A DNA stretch of 64,000 nucleotides, from the NCBI RefSeq assembly GCF_900215335.1, contig NZ_OCMT01000002.1, positions 682,001-746,000 of the forward strand, read 5' to 3'. Below are positions 51,260 through 59,341 of the stretch, one piece after another (within the stretch, counting starts at the first letter, position 1; each line of letters opens with the position of its first letter). The stretch comes from Pedobacter xixiisoli. GTDB taxonomy: Bacteria; Bacteroidota; Bacteroidia; Sphingobacteriales; Sphingobacteriaceae. A model generated the notes under the pieces. It was not told the DNA's origin, did not search any database, and saw only the letters and a list, made by a program, of their open reading frames with translations. The position numbers were made by a program, and so were the translations under genes.

Positions 51260-53173
51260 TCAGCTATCTACCTTAACATCTTTTTTCGGATAAAGTATCG
51301 AAAACACATAAACCGTTAACACTGCTAGCGGAAAGGAAATCAAGGCTGGATTTTCCAACTGGTGCATTGAATTTTCAGCACCTAAACCATATTTATCCCA
51401 CATAGTTGGAGAAGTTAAAATAATAGCTAACGATGATACAATGCCCACCACAATTGATGCGGAAATACCCGTTGAAGAAGTTCTTTTCCAGAATAACAAA
51501 AATAGGATTGCTGGCAAATTAGCTGATGCGGCAATAGCAAATGCCCAACCTACTAGGAAAGAAACATTGATCCCTTTAAATGCCATACCCAATAAAATGG
51601 CGAATACACCCACTATTACTGCTGCTATCTTGCCTACTTTTACTTTATTGTCGTCGCTTAGGTTTTTCTTCAAATAAATATCGATAAAATCGTGAGCGAT
51701 GGCACCCGAAGAAGCCACGATTAGCCCTGCTACCGTACCTAATACGGTTGCGAAAGCTACGGCGGAAATAATGGAGAATAATACTGCTCCAAAAGCCTTC
51801 GCTAATAAAGGAGCTGCCATATTACTAGATTCTACATCCATTACTCCATTTACACCTGCCCCAAGACCGATAAACAAAGTAAGAATGTAGAAACCTCCAA
51901 TAGCCGCAATAGCCAAAATAGTAGATTTACGAGCATCACGAGGTGTTTTTACCGTATAGTAGCGAATAAGGATATGTGGTAATGCCGCTGTTCCCAAGAA
52001 CAAAGCTAGCATCAGCGACACAAAGTCTAATTTACTCCACAAACTAGCATCTGTACCGATTTTATATTTTAAACCTGGCAACATGAATTTAGTACCTGAG
52101 GTAATTTCAGGATAGTACAGCGAAACTTGGTCGGTACCATCTGTTATTTTAGCGTGTAAAAAGCGTACTACTTCACTTTCTTTAATGGTAGAAAGAAATT
52201 CGAACGGTCCAACAGCACCCGTTTTTTCTACTTCTTTACCATTAACAATGATTTTGCTTAAATGACCAACTTGGTAAAACTTCCTTTTGTCTTTCGTTTC
52301 TCCATTATATAGTTTCTCTCCATTTGCTTTTTGTACAATGGTTAGCGTTTCTTTTAGCGTTTGCTTACCATCCTTTTCAGTTAAATAAAACCACCTATCT
52401 ACACCATTTTGGTTTAATTTGACAAAGGTTTTCCCACCCACAACCTGTTGGCTTTCCAAGTTCCAATTAGTTACAGCAGTTACTTTATCACCTTCTATCT
52501 TCGGAGTTAGCTCTATAAATTTATGGTAAGGATTTTCTTTTCCACCTGGCGATAATGATAGTCCATTTTTAAGGATATACCCTGTTAATATTACCGAAAG
52601 AACAATCAACAAACCACCTTTTAAAAACTGCACATAAGTAGTGGAAGCCATACCTGCGCTTGCTACAATAGCAATTACAATGGCACCAACTAAGATTACG
52701 CCCACCCAGTGAGGCAAGCCCAATAAAGGCATTACCAAATCACCTGCTCCTACCATTTGTGGAATAAGGTAGAATACAGAAATGATTAACGTGCTTATTG
52801 ATGCAGATAGCGTGATGGCTCTAGAGTTGAATTTAGCATTTAAAGCATCTGTAAAGGTGTATTTCCCTAATCTTTTGAATGGCTCGGCAATTAAAAACAG
52901 GGCCACAATCCAACCTGCTAAAAATCCAATGGCGTATAAAAAGCCATCGAAACCAGCAATGGCTATCATTCCGCAAATACCTAGGAAGGATGCGGCAGAA
53001 AGGTAGTCGCCAGCGAAGGCAATACCGTTAACCGCCCAATGAATTTGTCCTCCGGCAGCATAGTATGAAGAGGAATCACTTTTTTTACGTCCGAAATAGA
53101 ACGATAGTCCCAGTACTAGTCCAACGAAAATGCAAAAGAAGATTAACGCGGTAATTGAAATATCATAAATCAT
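51260..53173 (-). CDS. Sodium:solute symporter, acetate (ActP)-like, with large insertion
   Basis: The 637-residue protein has 13 or so helices of the SSS family: DYLSAASFLGICGMIA, TYVQFLKGGLLIVLS and later GAGVNGVMDVESSNMAAPLLA. ActP-type cation/acetate symporters are about 550 residues; here a hydrophilic insertion of roughly 160 residues (about 210-370, with VDRWFYLTEKDGKQ and KFYQVGHLSKIIVNGKEVE) sits between two helices, and may be extracytoplasmic. Substrate is likely acetate or another short-chain monocarboxylate. The DUF485 partner gene overlaps its start by 11 bp. Confidence 0.9.
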   Translation of the reverse strand: MIYDISITALIFFCIFVGLVLGLSFYFGRKKSDSSSYYAAGGQIHWAVNGIAFAGDYLSAASFLGICGMIAIAGFDGFLYAIGFLAGWIVALFLIAEPFKRLGKYTFTDALNAKFNSRAITLSASISTLIISVFYLIPQMVGAGDLVMPLLGLPHWVGVILVGAIVIAIVASAGMASTTYVQFLKGGLLIVLSVILTGYILKNGLSLSPGGKENPYHKFIELTPKIEGDKVTAVTNWNLESQQVVGGKTFVKLNQNGVDRWFYLTEKDGKQTLKETLTIVQKANGEKLYNGETKDKRKFYQVGHLSKIIVNGKEVEKTGAVGPFEFLSTIKESEVVRFLHAKITDGTDQVSLYYPEITSGTKFMLPGLKYKIGTDASLWSKLDFVSLMLALFLGTAALPHILIRYYTVKTPRDARKSTILAIAAIGGFYILTLFIGLGAGVNGVMDVESSNMAAPLLAKAFGAVLFSIISAVAFATVLGTVAGLIVASSGAIAHDFIDIYLKKNLSDDNKVKVGKIAAVIVGVFAILLGMAFKGINVSFLVGWAFAIAASANLPAILFLLFWKRTSSTGISASIVVGIVSSLAIILTSPTMWDKYGLGAENSMHQLENPALISFPLAVLTVYVFSILYPKKDVKVDS

Positions 53174-53465
53174 TGGTATCCTCCTTCGTTAGCTTATCAG
53201 CTCTTTCAGCATCATCTTCGTATTTAGTGCAGTAATAATTGTAGATAATGCCCATAATAACGGCAAATACAATTAATCCTATGCCATAAACTACGGCTAG
53301 GTTTAAACCAGAAAATACGGTTGTGGATAGGAGTTCGTAATTAAAAACGCCGAGTGCAACGAAACCTGCATAGCAGATTAAGTAAACGAAAAATAATCGT
53401 ACACCTAGTTTCGACTTTTGTCGTGTTACGATTTCCTTTTCCTCGGTTGTGCTGTTTACATGCAT
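53163..53465 (-). CDS. DUF485 small membrane protein, symporter partner
   Basis: The 100-residue protein has two membrane helices (about 20-45 and 58-85) and charged ends, matching DUF485/YjcH, which is regularly encoded just before acetate permease ActP. Its stop region overlaps the symporter start by 11 bp, so the two are translated together. The exact role is unknown, possibly assembly or regulation of the transporter. Its N-terminus starts ATG at 53463-53465. Confidence 0.88.
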   Translation of the reverse strand: MHVNSTTEEKEIVTRQKSKLGVRLFFVYLICYAGFVALGVFNYELLSTTVFSGLNLAVVYGIGLIVFAVIMGIIYNYYCTKYEDDAERADKLTKEDTNDL

Positions 53466-54003
53466 AACTAAAAGGGGTTCGAAAGATTTATAATGGTTAA
53501 TTTGTTTTTATGTTGACAATCAACAATGGGTTTAAATACAATACTAATAAAAAAAACCAAGTTTAGTTAATGTTTTGGCGATAAACAAGGAAATCAATTT
53601 TTAAAAACATCGATTTTGGCTAAAGCCATATTCTAACCTTGATATTCCGTTGGCTAAAGCCGAACGGCAATGAATTTCTACTGTACTTTAAAATAATCTG
53701 CTGGCTAAAGCCGAACGGCAATGAATTTCTTTATACTAATTCATTGCCGTCCCATTTATGGTGCGGATTGGCAATAAGAAAAGGGCTTTAGCCAAAAATT
53801 ATTTAAAAATTGTGTAGGGCAATTTGGCTTCGAAGGATTGAATTTCGTTAATTAGACCTGATTGCAGCGGAAATACTTTTTGCCCGTGTCATCCTGAGCT
53901 TGTCGAAGGATACTTGCTATTGTGTAGATGCTTCGATAAACTCAGCAGGACAACGATGAAAGGCAGAGCGAGCAAAAAGATTATAGCGGAAAGCAGGACT
54001 GCA
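53466..54003. repeat. Gene-free interval with tandem 29-mer and dispersed repeats
   Basis: TTTTGGCTAAAGCC (53614-53627) and its reverse complement GGCTTTAGCCAAAA (53784-53797) flank a 184-bp element. Inside, a 29-bp sequence beginning TGGCTAAAGCCGAACGG is duplicated exactly at 53651-53679 and 53702-53730. A GTCATCCTGAG...CAGCAGGAC element follows at 53888-53951, and the inverted partial copy of the 35474 family at 53981-54003 (TTATAGCGGAAAGCAGGACT). No gene is seen. The whole interval 53466-54098 also includes the terminator at 54046-54080. Confidence 0.72.
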
Positions 54004-54045
54004 GGAAGATAAGAATACAGGAACTTACTCTTCAAAAGAGTTAAA

Positions 54046-54080
54046 AAACAAAAGAGAGAAACCTAGCGATTTCTCTCTTT
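54046..54080 (-). terminator. Terminator after cysteine desulfurase
   Basis: AAAGAGAGAAA (54051-54061) pairs with TTTCTCTCTTT (54070-54080) around an 8-base loop, with a run of T on the reverse strand. It lies 19 bp past the stop codon. Confidence 0.8.
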
Positions 54081-54098
54081 CGAACGAGTTGAAGATGA

Positions 54099-55247
54099 TT
54101 AAGCTAAAGCATTTTGCTTAACCACCATCTTCACTTTTTCAAGTGTATAATCTATTTCTTCTTTAGTAGTGTATTTACTGAATGAAAAACGTACCGCAGG
54201 GCGATTTGGATCAGCTTTAATACCGTTTAGCACATGTGAGCCAATGTTTGAACCCGATGAACAGGCACTGCCACCAGATGCACAAATACCATTGATATCT
54301 AAATTGAACAACAACATATCTGCCATATCCATTTCTGGAAAAGAAACGTTCAATACTGTGTACAAACTCTTATCAGCATCAGTTTCGCCGTTAAAAGCTA
54401 TACCTGGAACTTCGGCAATTAGCTGTGCTTTCATGTAATCTTTCAGTTCTTGTACATGTTTTTGATGCGCCTCCATTTCTGTATAGGCAATTTCTAAAGC
54501 TTTTGCCAAGCCCACAATTCCGTACACATTTTCGGTACCGCCACGCATATTACGCTCTTGGGCACCACCATAAATCATTGGTGGAATCTTGATACTATTA
54601 TTCACATACAAGAAACCTACACCTTTTGGCCCGTGCAATTTATGTGCAGCACAAACAATGAAATGCGCCTTCAACTGACGAACATCATGCGTATAATGCC
54701 CCATAGTTTGCACGGTATCTGCGTGATAAATCGCATTGTATTTTTCACACAAATCGCCTACTTTTTGCATATCGGTTAACGTACCTAACTCGTTATTGGC
54801 ATGCATTAAGGAAACAAAAGTACGGTCGTTGTTTTGCAACAATTCTTCTAAATGCGCATAATCAACGTTACCTTTTTCATCTATATTAACAAAACTTAAT
54901 TTATCGATAACACCGTCTTTAAGCAACATATTTAAGGTATGCTCTACTGCATGATGCTCAATTTTAGAAGTGATAGCATGCTTAATACCATAAGCAGCAA
55001 TTCCACAACGGATAGCTGTATTATCAGCCTCTGTACCACCAGAAGTAAAGAAAATTTCGGAAGGCGATGCATTTAACAGCGTAGCCACCGTTTTACGTGC
55101 TTTCTCTACCAAAGTTCTCACCTCACGTCCCAAGGCATGTATTGCAGATGGATTTCCAAAGTAATTCGTCATTACATTGGTCATCTCTGCAACTACAACC
55201 GGATCGAGCGGTGTGGTAGCGGCATTGTCTAAATAAACTCGTTTCAT
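54099..55247 (-). CDS. Cysteine desulfurase, IscS/NifS-like
   Basis: The 382-residue PLP enzyme begins VYLDNAATTPLDP, a class V aminotransferase signature. It has the PLP histidine region IEHHAVEHTL, the Schiff-base lysine in CAAHKLHGPKGVGF, and the catalytic cysteine in ASGGSACSSGSNIGSHVL. It releases sulfur from cysteine for Fe-S clusters or tRNA modification. No isc/suf scaffold is adjacent. The leader contains the word AGTGGTCAGGTATCAGT (55274-55290), the exact reverse complement of 5064-5080. Chain length is typical. Confidence 0.92.
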   Translation of the reverse strand: MKRVYLDNAATTPLDPVVVAEMTNVMTNYFGNPSAIHALGREVRTLVEKARKTVATLLNASPSEIFFTSGGTEADNTAIRCGIAAYGIKHAITSKIEHHAVEHTLNMLLKDGVIDKLSFVNIDEKGNVDYAHLEELLQNNDRTFVSLMHANNELGTLTDMQKVGDLCEKYNAIYHADTVQTMGHYTHDVRQLKAHFIVCAAHKLHGPKGVGFLYVNNSIKIPPMIYGGAQERNMRGGTENVYGIVGLAKALEIAYTEMEAHQKHVQELKDYMKAQLIAEVPGIAFNGETDADKSLYTVLNVSFPEMDMADMLLFNLDINGICASGGSACSSGSNIGSHVLNGIKADPNRPAVRFSFSKYTTKEEIDYTLEKVKMVVKQNALA

Positions 55248-55336
55248 TTTTATAAGTGTGTTAGTTTTTATTCAGTGGTCAGGTATCAGTAGACAGTTGT
55301 CAGTTAAACAATTTACCGATTCCAACAATTAACCCC

Positions 55337-56725
55337 TTAGCTTATCTGCAATATCTCCTTAATATCAGAGATGATTTTCTGTGCCAAGTTTTCGGCTGTA
55401 GTTTCATTCTCTGCTTCGCTGTAAATACGGATAATAGGTTCAGTGTTTGACCTACGCAAATGTACCCATTCTTTATCAAATTCAATTTTCAACCCATCAA
55501 TGGTGCTATATGGCTGTTTTTGATACTTTTCTTCTACCTTTTTCAACAAGGCATCTATATCCATATCAGGCGTAAGTGTAATCTTATTTTTTGAAATATG
55601 ATAAGATGGATAACTTGCTCTCAATACCGAAATAGGCTTTCCAAATTTAGCTAAATGTGATAAAAACAAAGCAATACCAACTAAAGCATCTCTACCATAA
55701 TGTGATTCTGGATAGATGATACCACCGTTACCTTCTCCACCAATGATCGCATTGGTAGCCTTCATTTGGTTAACTACGTTTACCTCTCCTACTGCCGCAG
55801 CGTTATATTGCTGCCCAGCTTTTTCTGTTACATCTCTTAATGCTCTTGTAGAAGAAAGATTCGAAACTGTATTACCTGGCGTATTTTTCAATACGTAATC
55901 AGCCACAGCAACCAAAGTATATTCCTCACCAAACATAGAGCCATCTTCGTTAACTAAAGCCAATCTGTCTACATCTGGGTCTACTACAATACCTAAATCA
56001 GCATTTTTTTGCTGAACAACCTTTGCAATCTCCGTCAAGTTTTCAGGAAGTGGTTCTGGATTATGAGGAAATTGTCCGTTTGGCTCACAGTAAAGCTCGT
56101 AAACAGTTTCTATACCTAGCGCTTTCAACAAAGGTGGGAGAAAAATACCACCTGTAGAATTTACACAGTCAATAGCTACTTTGAAATTTGCTTTTTTAAT
56201 GGCTTCAACATCTACCAAAGGCAGTGCTAAAATCGCATCAATATGTTTTTGAATGTACGTATCATCTTTTCTAACTTGTCCAAGTTCATCAACCTCAGCA
56301 AAGCTGAAATCTGAATTTTCGGCTATCTCTAAAACCTCTTTACCATCAGTATCACTAATGAATTCACCTTTGGCGTTTAAAAGTTTTAGGGCGTTCCATT
56401 GCTTCGGGTTATGACTTGCAGTAAGTATAATTCCGCCTGCGGCTTGCTCTAAAGGAACTGCAATTTCTACGGTAGGCGTAGTAGAAAGACCAAGGTCAAT
56501 AACTTCGATACCTAAACCTTGTAGCGTACCTATTACCAAGTTATTCACCATTTCGCCCGAAATACGAGCATCACGGCCAATTACTATTCGTTTATGTTCA
56601 GCTTTGCTGATTACCCAAGAACCAAAAGCCGCCGTAAATTTTACAACATCAATTGGAGTTAAACCATCGCCAGCCTTGCCGCCAATAGTACCCCTAATAC
56701 CAGAGATAGATTTAATTAAAGTCAA
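55337..56725 (-). CDS. glmM: Phosphoglucosamine mutase / phosphomannomutase-type enzyme
   Basis: Starting at TTG 56723-56725 gives 462 residues beginning MTLIKSISGIRGTIGG, the usual start of this family. An ATG 17 codons upstream (56776) is rejected because it lies upstream of the -7 box TAATTTTG (56743-56750). Motifs: the phosphoserine loop TASHNPKQWNALK, the metal loop DPDVDRLALV, sugar-binding GGEGNGGIIYP and the phosphate-binding RRSNTEPIIRIY. It interconverts hexosamine 6- and 1-phosphates for wall precursor synthesis; the mannose form cannot be excluded. Confidence 0.88.
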   Translation of the reverse strand: MTLIKSISGIRGTIGGKAGDGLTPIDVVKFTAAFGSWVISKAEHKRIVIGRDARISGEMVNNLVIGTLQGLGIEVIDLGLSTTPTVEIAVPLEQAAGGIILTASHNPKQWNALKLLNAKGEFISDTDGKEVLEIAENSDFSFAEVDELGQVRKDDTYIQKHIDAILALPLVDVEAIKKANFKVAIDCVNSTGGIFLPPLLKALGIETVYELYCEPNGQFPHNPEPLPENLTEIAKVVQQKNADLGIVVDPDVDRLALVNEDGSMFGEEYTLVAVADYVLKNTPGNTVSNLSSTRALRDVTEKAGQQYNAAAVGEVNVVNQMKATNAIIGGEGNGGIIYPESHYGRDALVGIALFLSHLAKFGKPISVLRASYPSYHISKNKITLTPDMDIDALLKKVEEKYQKQPYSTIDGLKIEFDKEWVHLRRSNTEPIIRIYSEAENETTAENLAQKIISDIKEILQIS

Positions 56726-56742
56726 GTTGAATATTTTTTGTC

Positions 56743-56750
56743 CAAAATTA
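56743..56750 (-). promoter_or_regulatory. -7 box of the phosphosugar mutase gene
   Basis: TAATTTTG on the reverse strand lies 17 bases before the TTG start. The expected -33 position holds GTTT. It is located inside the alternative longer reading frame, which argues against the ATG at 56776. Confidence 0.6.
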
Positions 56751-56810
56751 AGAAAAATTAGCGGTGCGCTAAACATATATCGACTATTTACGAGGTATAT
56801 TTGACTTACT

Positions 56811-56941
56811 ACAAACGTTTGTGCTTATTTTTATTTCTATTACTGTGCATTAAAACAAAATAGATTTGATTTAATAGAGCATAAAGAACAAAAGACGCTA
56901 GCAACTAATGGCTTAATCAAAAAAACAATACAAACGTTTGT
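56811..56941. promoter_or_regulatory. Pair of ACAAACGTTTGT palindromes, LacI-type operator candidates
   Basis: Two identical 12-bp perfect palindromes ACAAACGTTTGT lie at 56811-56822 and 56930-56941, within a shared 14-mer TACAAACGTTTGTG, 119 bp apart centre to centre. They sit in the divergent gap between glmM and the methyltransferase gene. The sequence is typical of LacI/GalR-family operators (CG at the centre, A/T-rich arms). No LacI-family gene is in the window. The remaining gap (56726-57115) has no gene. Confidence 0.65.
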
Positions 56942-57062
56942 GTTCTTTCTAAGTTAAATCCATTTTATGCCTACACTAAACCAAAGTAATTCAACCTAAA
57001 AGTTAAAAGTTGCTTTCTATAAACCAATGATACTTTTTAATTATATTTACATGATATAACTT

Positions 57063-57094
57063 TTTGCAACATTATTGCATAAACGCTATATTTG
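57063..57094 (+). promoter_or_regulatory. Methyltransferase/PAP2 promoter
   Basis: TTTG (57063-57066), a 20-bp spacer and TATATTTG (57087-57094) form a textbook Bacteroidota promoter, 21 bases before the methyltransferase ATG. Confidence 0.8.
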
Positions 57095-57115
57095 CCGACT
57101 TAAAATCAAGTAAAA

Positions 57116-57847
57116 ATGCAGCGCAAATGGTTTCAATATTGGTTTAATTCGCCATACTACCACATTCTTTATGGCAACCGAAATGATGAAGAAGCAGAAT
57201 TGCTAATTGATAATCTATTGGCTCATTTGAAACCAAAGGCCGATAGTAAAATCATTGATATTGCTTGTGGCAGAGGTAGACACTCTATTTACCTGAACAA
57301 AAAAGGTTATGATGTTACTGGCATAGACCTATCTGAGCAGAACATTAAATTTGCACAACAGTTTGAGCAAAAGAACTTGCATTTTTATGTACATGATATG
57401 CGCAAGTTGTCCTACATCAACTATTTTGACCTTGCGCTAAATCTTTTCACTAGCTTCGGCTATTTCGAGACAGAGAAAGACCACGTGAATGCCTTAAAAG
57501 CATTTAGGAAGAGCATGAAAGGTGATGGAACATTTGTAATTGACTATTTCAATACGCAAAAAATTATCAAAAACTTAACCAGTCAAGAGATTAAAACTAT
57601 TGATGGTATCGAGTTTCACCTTTCTAAATTCGTATCTGAAGGCAAAATCATCAAACACATCAACTTTGAGCATCGCCTAAAGGATTATGCTTTTGAAGAG
57701 AGAGTGCAAGCTTTTTTACTTGAGGATTTTGAAATCATGCTTGAAAAAAGTGGTTTGCAAATCGTAGAGAAATTTGGCAACTACCATTTAGAAGAATTTG
57801 ATGAGTTGAAATCTGACCGCTTAATTCTAGTTTGCAAGAAAGCATGA
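57116..57847 (+). CDS. Class I SAM-dependent methyltransferase
   Basis: The 243-residue protein has a seven-strand Rossmann methyltransferase core: IIDIACGRGRHSIYLNKKGYDVTGIDLS at about residues 43-70 holds the glycine-rich SAM loop and the acidic residue, with the later ALNLFTSFGYFETEKD. No target-recognition extension is seen, so the substrate is unknown; a small molecule or lipid is plausible. The stop codon overlaps the next start (ATGATG), indicating coupling to the PAP2 phosphatase. Confidence 0.88.
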   Translation: MQRKWFQYWFNSPYYHILYGNRNDEEAELLIDNLLAHLKPKADSKIIDIACGRGRHSIYLNKKGYDVTGIDLSEQNIKFAQQFEQKNLHFYVHDMRKLSYINYFDLALNLFTSFGYFETEKDHVNALKAFRKSMKGDGTFVIDYFNTQKIIKNLTSQEIKTIDGIEFHLSKFVSEGKIIKHINFEHRLKDYAFEERVQAFLLEDFEIMLEKSGLQIVEKFGNYHLEEFDELKSDRLILVCKKA

Positions 57848-58434
57848 TGCAAGAACTTTTACAGTTTGATACCGAACTATTCCTGAAAATACATCGTGGA
57901 TTAAGCAACGATTTTTTTGACTGGATTATGCCTTTGTTGCGCAACCGTTTCTTTTGGTCGCCCCTGTACTTATTTATAGTGATTTTTTGTATCAGACAAT
58001 ATAAAAAAGCTGGTCTATATATTATTGGCGGTGTACTTTTAACTTTTGCTTTGGGAGATGGTATCTCATCAAAAATCATCAAACCAAATGTGGGCAGAAT
58101 AAGACCTTGTAACGAAGTACTTCTGGCAGACCAAATTATCCATCGTGTACCTTGTGGAAGTGGAAAAAGCTTTCCTTCATCGCATGCAACCAATCATTTC
58201 GGCATTGCTGTATTTTTAATAGGAGTTTTCTATCGTAAATGGAAATCAATTTTACCTATCGGGATTATCTGGGCAGCAGCTATCAGTTTTGCGCAAGTTT
58301 ATGTTGGCGTACACTACCCTATCGACGTTTTTTGTGGGATGATTTTGGGAATATCGCTAGGAATGCTCACCACGGCTATTTATAGATATACGGAAAAAAG
58401 GTTCTTAAAACGTACAATTGTAGAAACCACCTAA
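57847..58434 (+). CDS. PAP2-family membrane phosphatase
   Basis: The 195-residue protein has about five membrane helices and all three PAP2 catalytic motifs: KPNVGRIRP near residue 78, PSSHATNH near 112, and AQVYVGVHYPIDVF near 155. Such enzymes dephosphorylate lipid phosphates, including undecaprenyl-pyrophosphate or phosphatidate. Start choice: ATG at 57847 overlaps the methyltransferase stop; ATG 57844 is equally possible. Its coupling with a methyltransferase suggests a shared lipid or cell-envelope substrate, but this is inference. Confidence 0.88.
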   Translation: MQELLQFDTELFLKIHRGLSNDFFDWIMPLLRNRFFWSPLYLFIVIFCIRQYKKAGLYIIGGVLLTFALGDGISSKIIKPNVGRIRPCNEVLLADQIIHRVPCGSGKSFPSSHATNHFGIAVFLIGVFYRKWKSILPIGIIWAAAISFAQVYVGVHYPIDVFCGMILGISLGMLTTAIYRYTEKRFLKRTIVETT

Positions 58435-58491
58435 ATCTTAGCAAGTTTAAGCTATAGCATAGAGGTGACACTATATTAATCATATCAACTA

Positions 58492-59214
58492 ATGGAAATC
58501 TGGAAGTTTTCGATTTTATTTTTTTCTGCCTTTTTAGGTGGATTGACTATCTTCTTGGTTAAAAACGATAAATCGCAGCTATTAAAACTCATTCTGTCTT
58601 TTAGTGGTGCTTATCTTTTCGCAATCACAGTTTTACACCTAATCCCTGATGCTTACCATGGTTCAGATAGCCACGAGATTGGCATTTACATCCTTATTGG
58701 CTTCCTACTGCAGATTTTCCTTGAGCAATTTTCGGAAGGGGTGGAACATGGACATATCCACAAACATTCTCATACCCATGCATTTCCGTACGGCATTATG
58801 ATTAGCTTATGTTTGCATGCTTTTTTAGAAGGTATGCCCTTGGCTAAAGACCATCATAACGAATTTATCTTCGGTATTGCCTTACACCATATTCCTGCTG
58901 CTTTTGCATTGGCGAGCATTTTGGTTCAAAATCACATCAAAAAAGGCCCAATTGTATTCTATTTAATTTTATTTGCAATAATGGCACCATTGGGCTACTG
59001 GGTAAGTTTAGGCCTAAGTAATGGCTCCTTGGGAGGGATAGAAGCTTACTTCAACAAGATCATGGGCATTGTAATTGGTATCTTCTTACACATATCTACA
59101 ACTATATTGTTCGAATCTAGCGCCGACCATAAAATCAACAAACGGAAAATGCTGGCAGTATTATTGGGTATCGGTATTGCTCTTATAGGTTTTTTCTCGG
59201 GGCACAGCCATTAG
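58492..59214 (+). CDS. ZIP-family divalent metal transporter
   Basis: The 240-residue protein has seven or eight helices, an early HLIPDAYHG, the His-rich cytoplasmic loop EHGHIHKHSHTHAFPYG, and the helix IV/V signatures LCLHAFLEGMPLA and ALHHIPAAFALA that coordinate the transported metal. Zinc is most likely, though iron or manganese is possible. It is an isolated unit, with no metal regulator box recognised upstream. Family assignment is good. Confidence 0.88.
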   Translation: MEIWKFSILFFSAFLGGLTIFLVKNDKSQLLKLILSFSGAYLFAITVLHLIPDAYHGSDSHEIGIYILIGFLLQIFLEQFSEGVEHGHIHKHSHTHAFPYGIMISLCLHAFLEGMPLAKDHHNEFIFGIALHHIPAAFALASILVQNHIKKGPIVFYLILFAIMAPLGYWVSLGLSNGSLGGIEAYFNKIMGIVIGIFLHISTTILFESSADHKINKRKMLAVLLGIGIALIGFFSGHSH

Positions 59215-59341
59215 ATTTGACGATTTTAGATGTACGAATTACGATTTCAATACCAAACATATAGATTTGCCTTCTACCGTAAGTCTGTCAAAAATCTAAA
59301 ATCGTAAATCCAAACTCGTAAATCATTGTATCTTTGCGCAA
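59215..59341 (+). promoter_or_regulatory. ccmB leader and -7 box adjacent to start
   Basis: TATCTTTG at 59329-59336 is a -7 box ending five bases before the ccmB ATG, implying a leaderless transcript. The preceding 120 bases carry word repeats: AAATCTAAAATCGTAAAT (59292-59309) occurs identically at 34228-34245, and a partly inverted partner lies at 59220-59245. Confidence 0.55.

Noticed and set aside
53651..53730. Two exact 29-bp repeats spaced like a minimal CRISPR array
   Set aside because: Only two copies, embedded in an inverted-repeat element with related flanking sequence, no cas genes and no spacer diversity. Better explained as a duplicated unit of a dispersed repeat.
56726..56776. 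N-terminal extension of the phosphosugar mutase to an ATG at 56774-56776
   Set aside because: The -7 box at 56743-56750 lies inside it, and the family begins at MTLIKSISG. The TTG at 56723-56725 is preferred.
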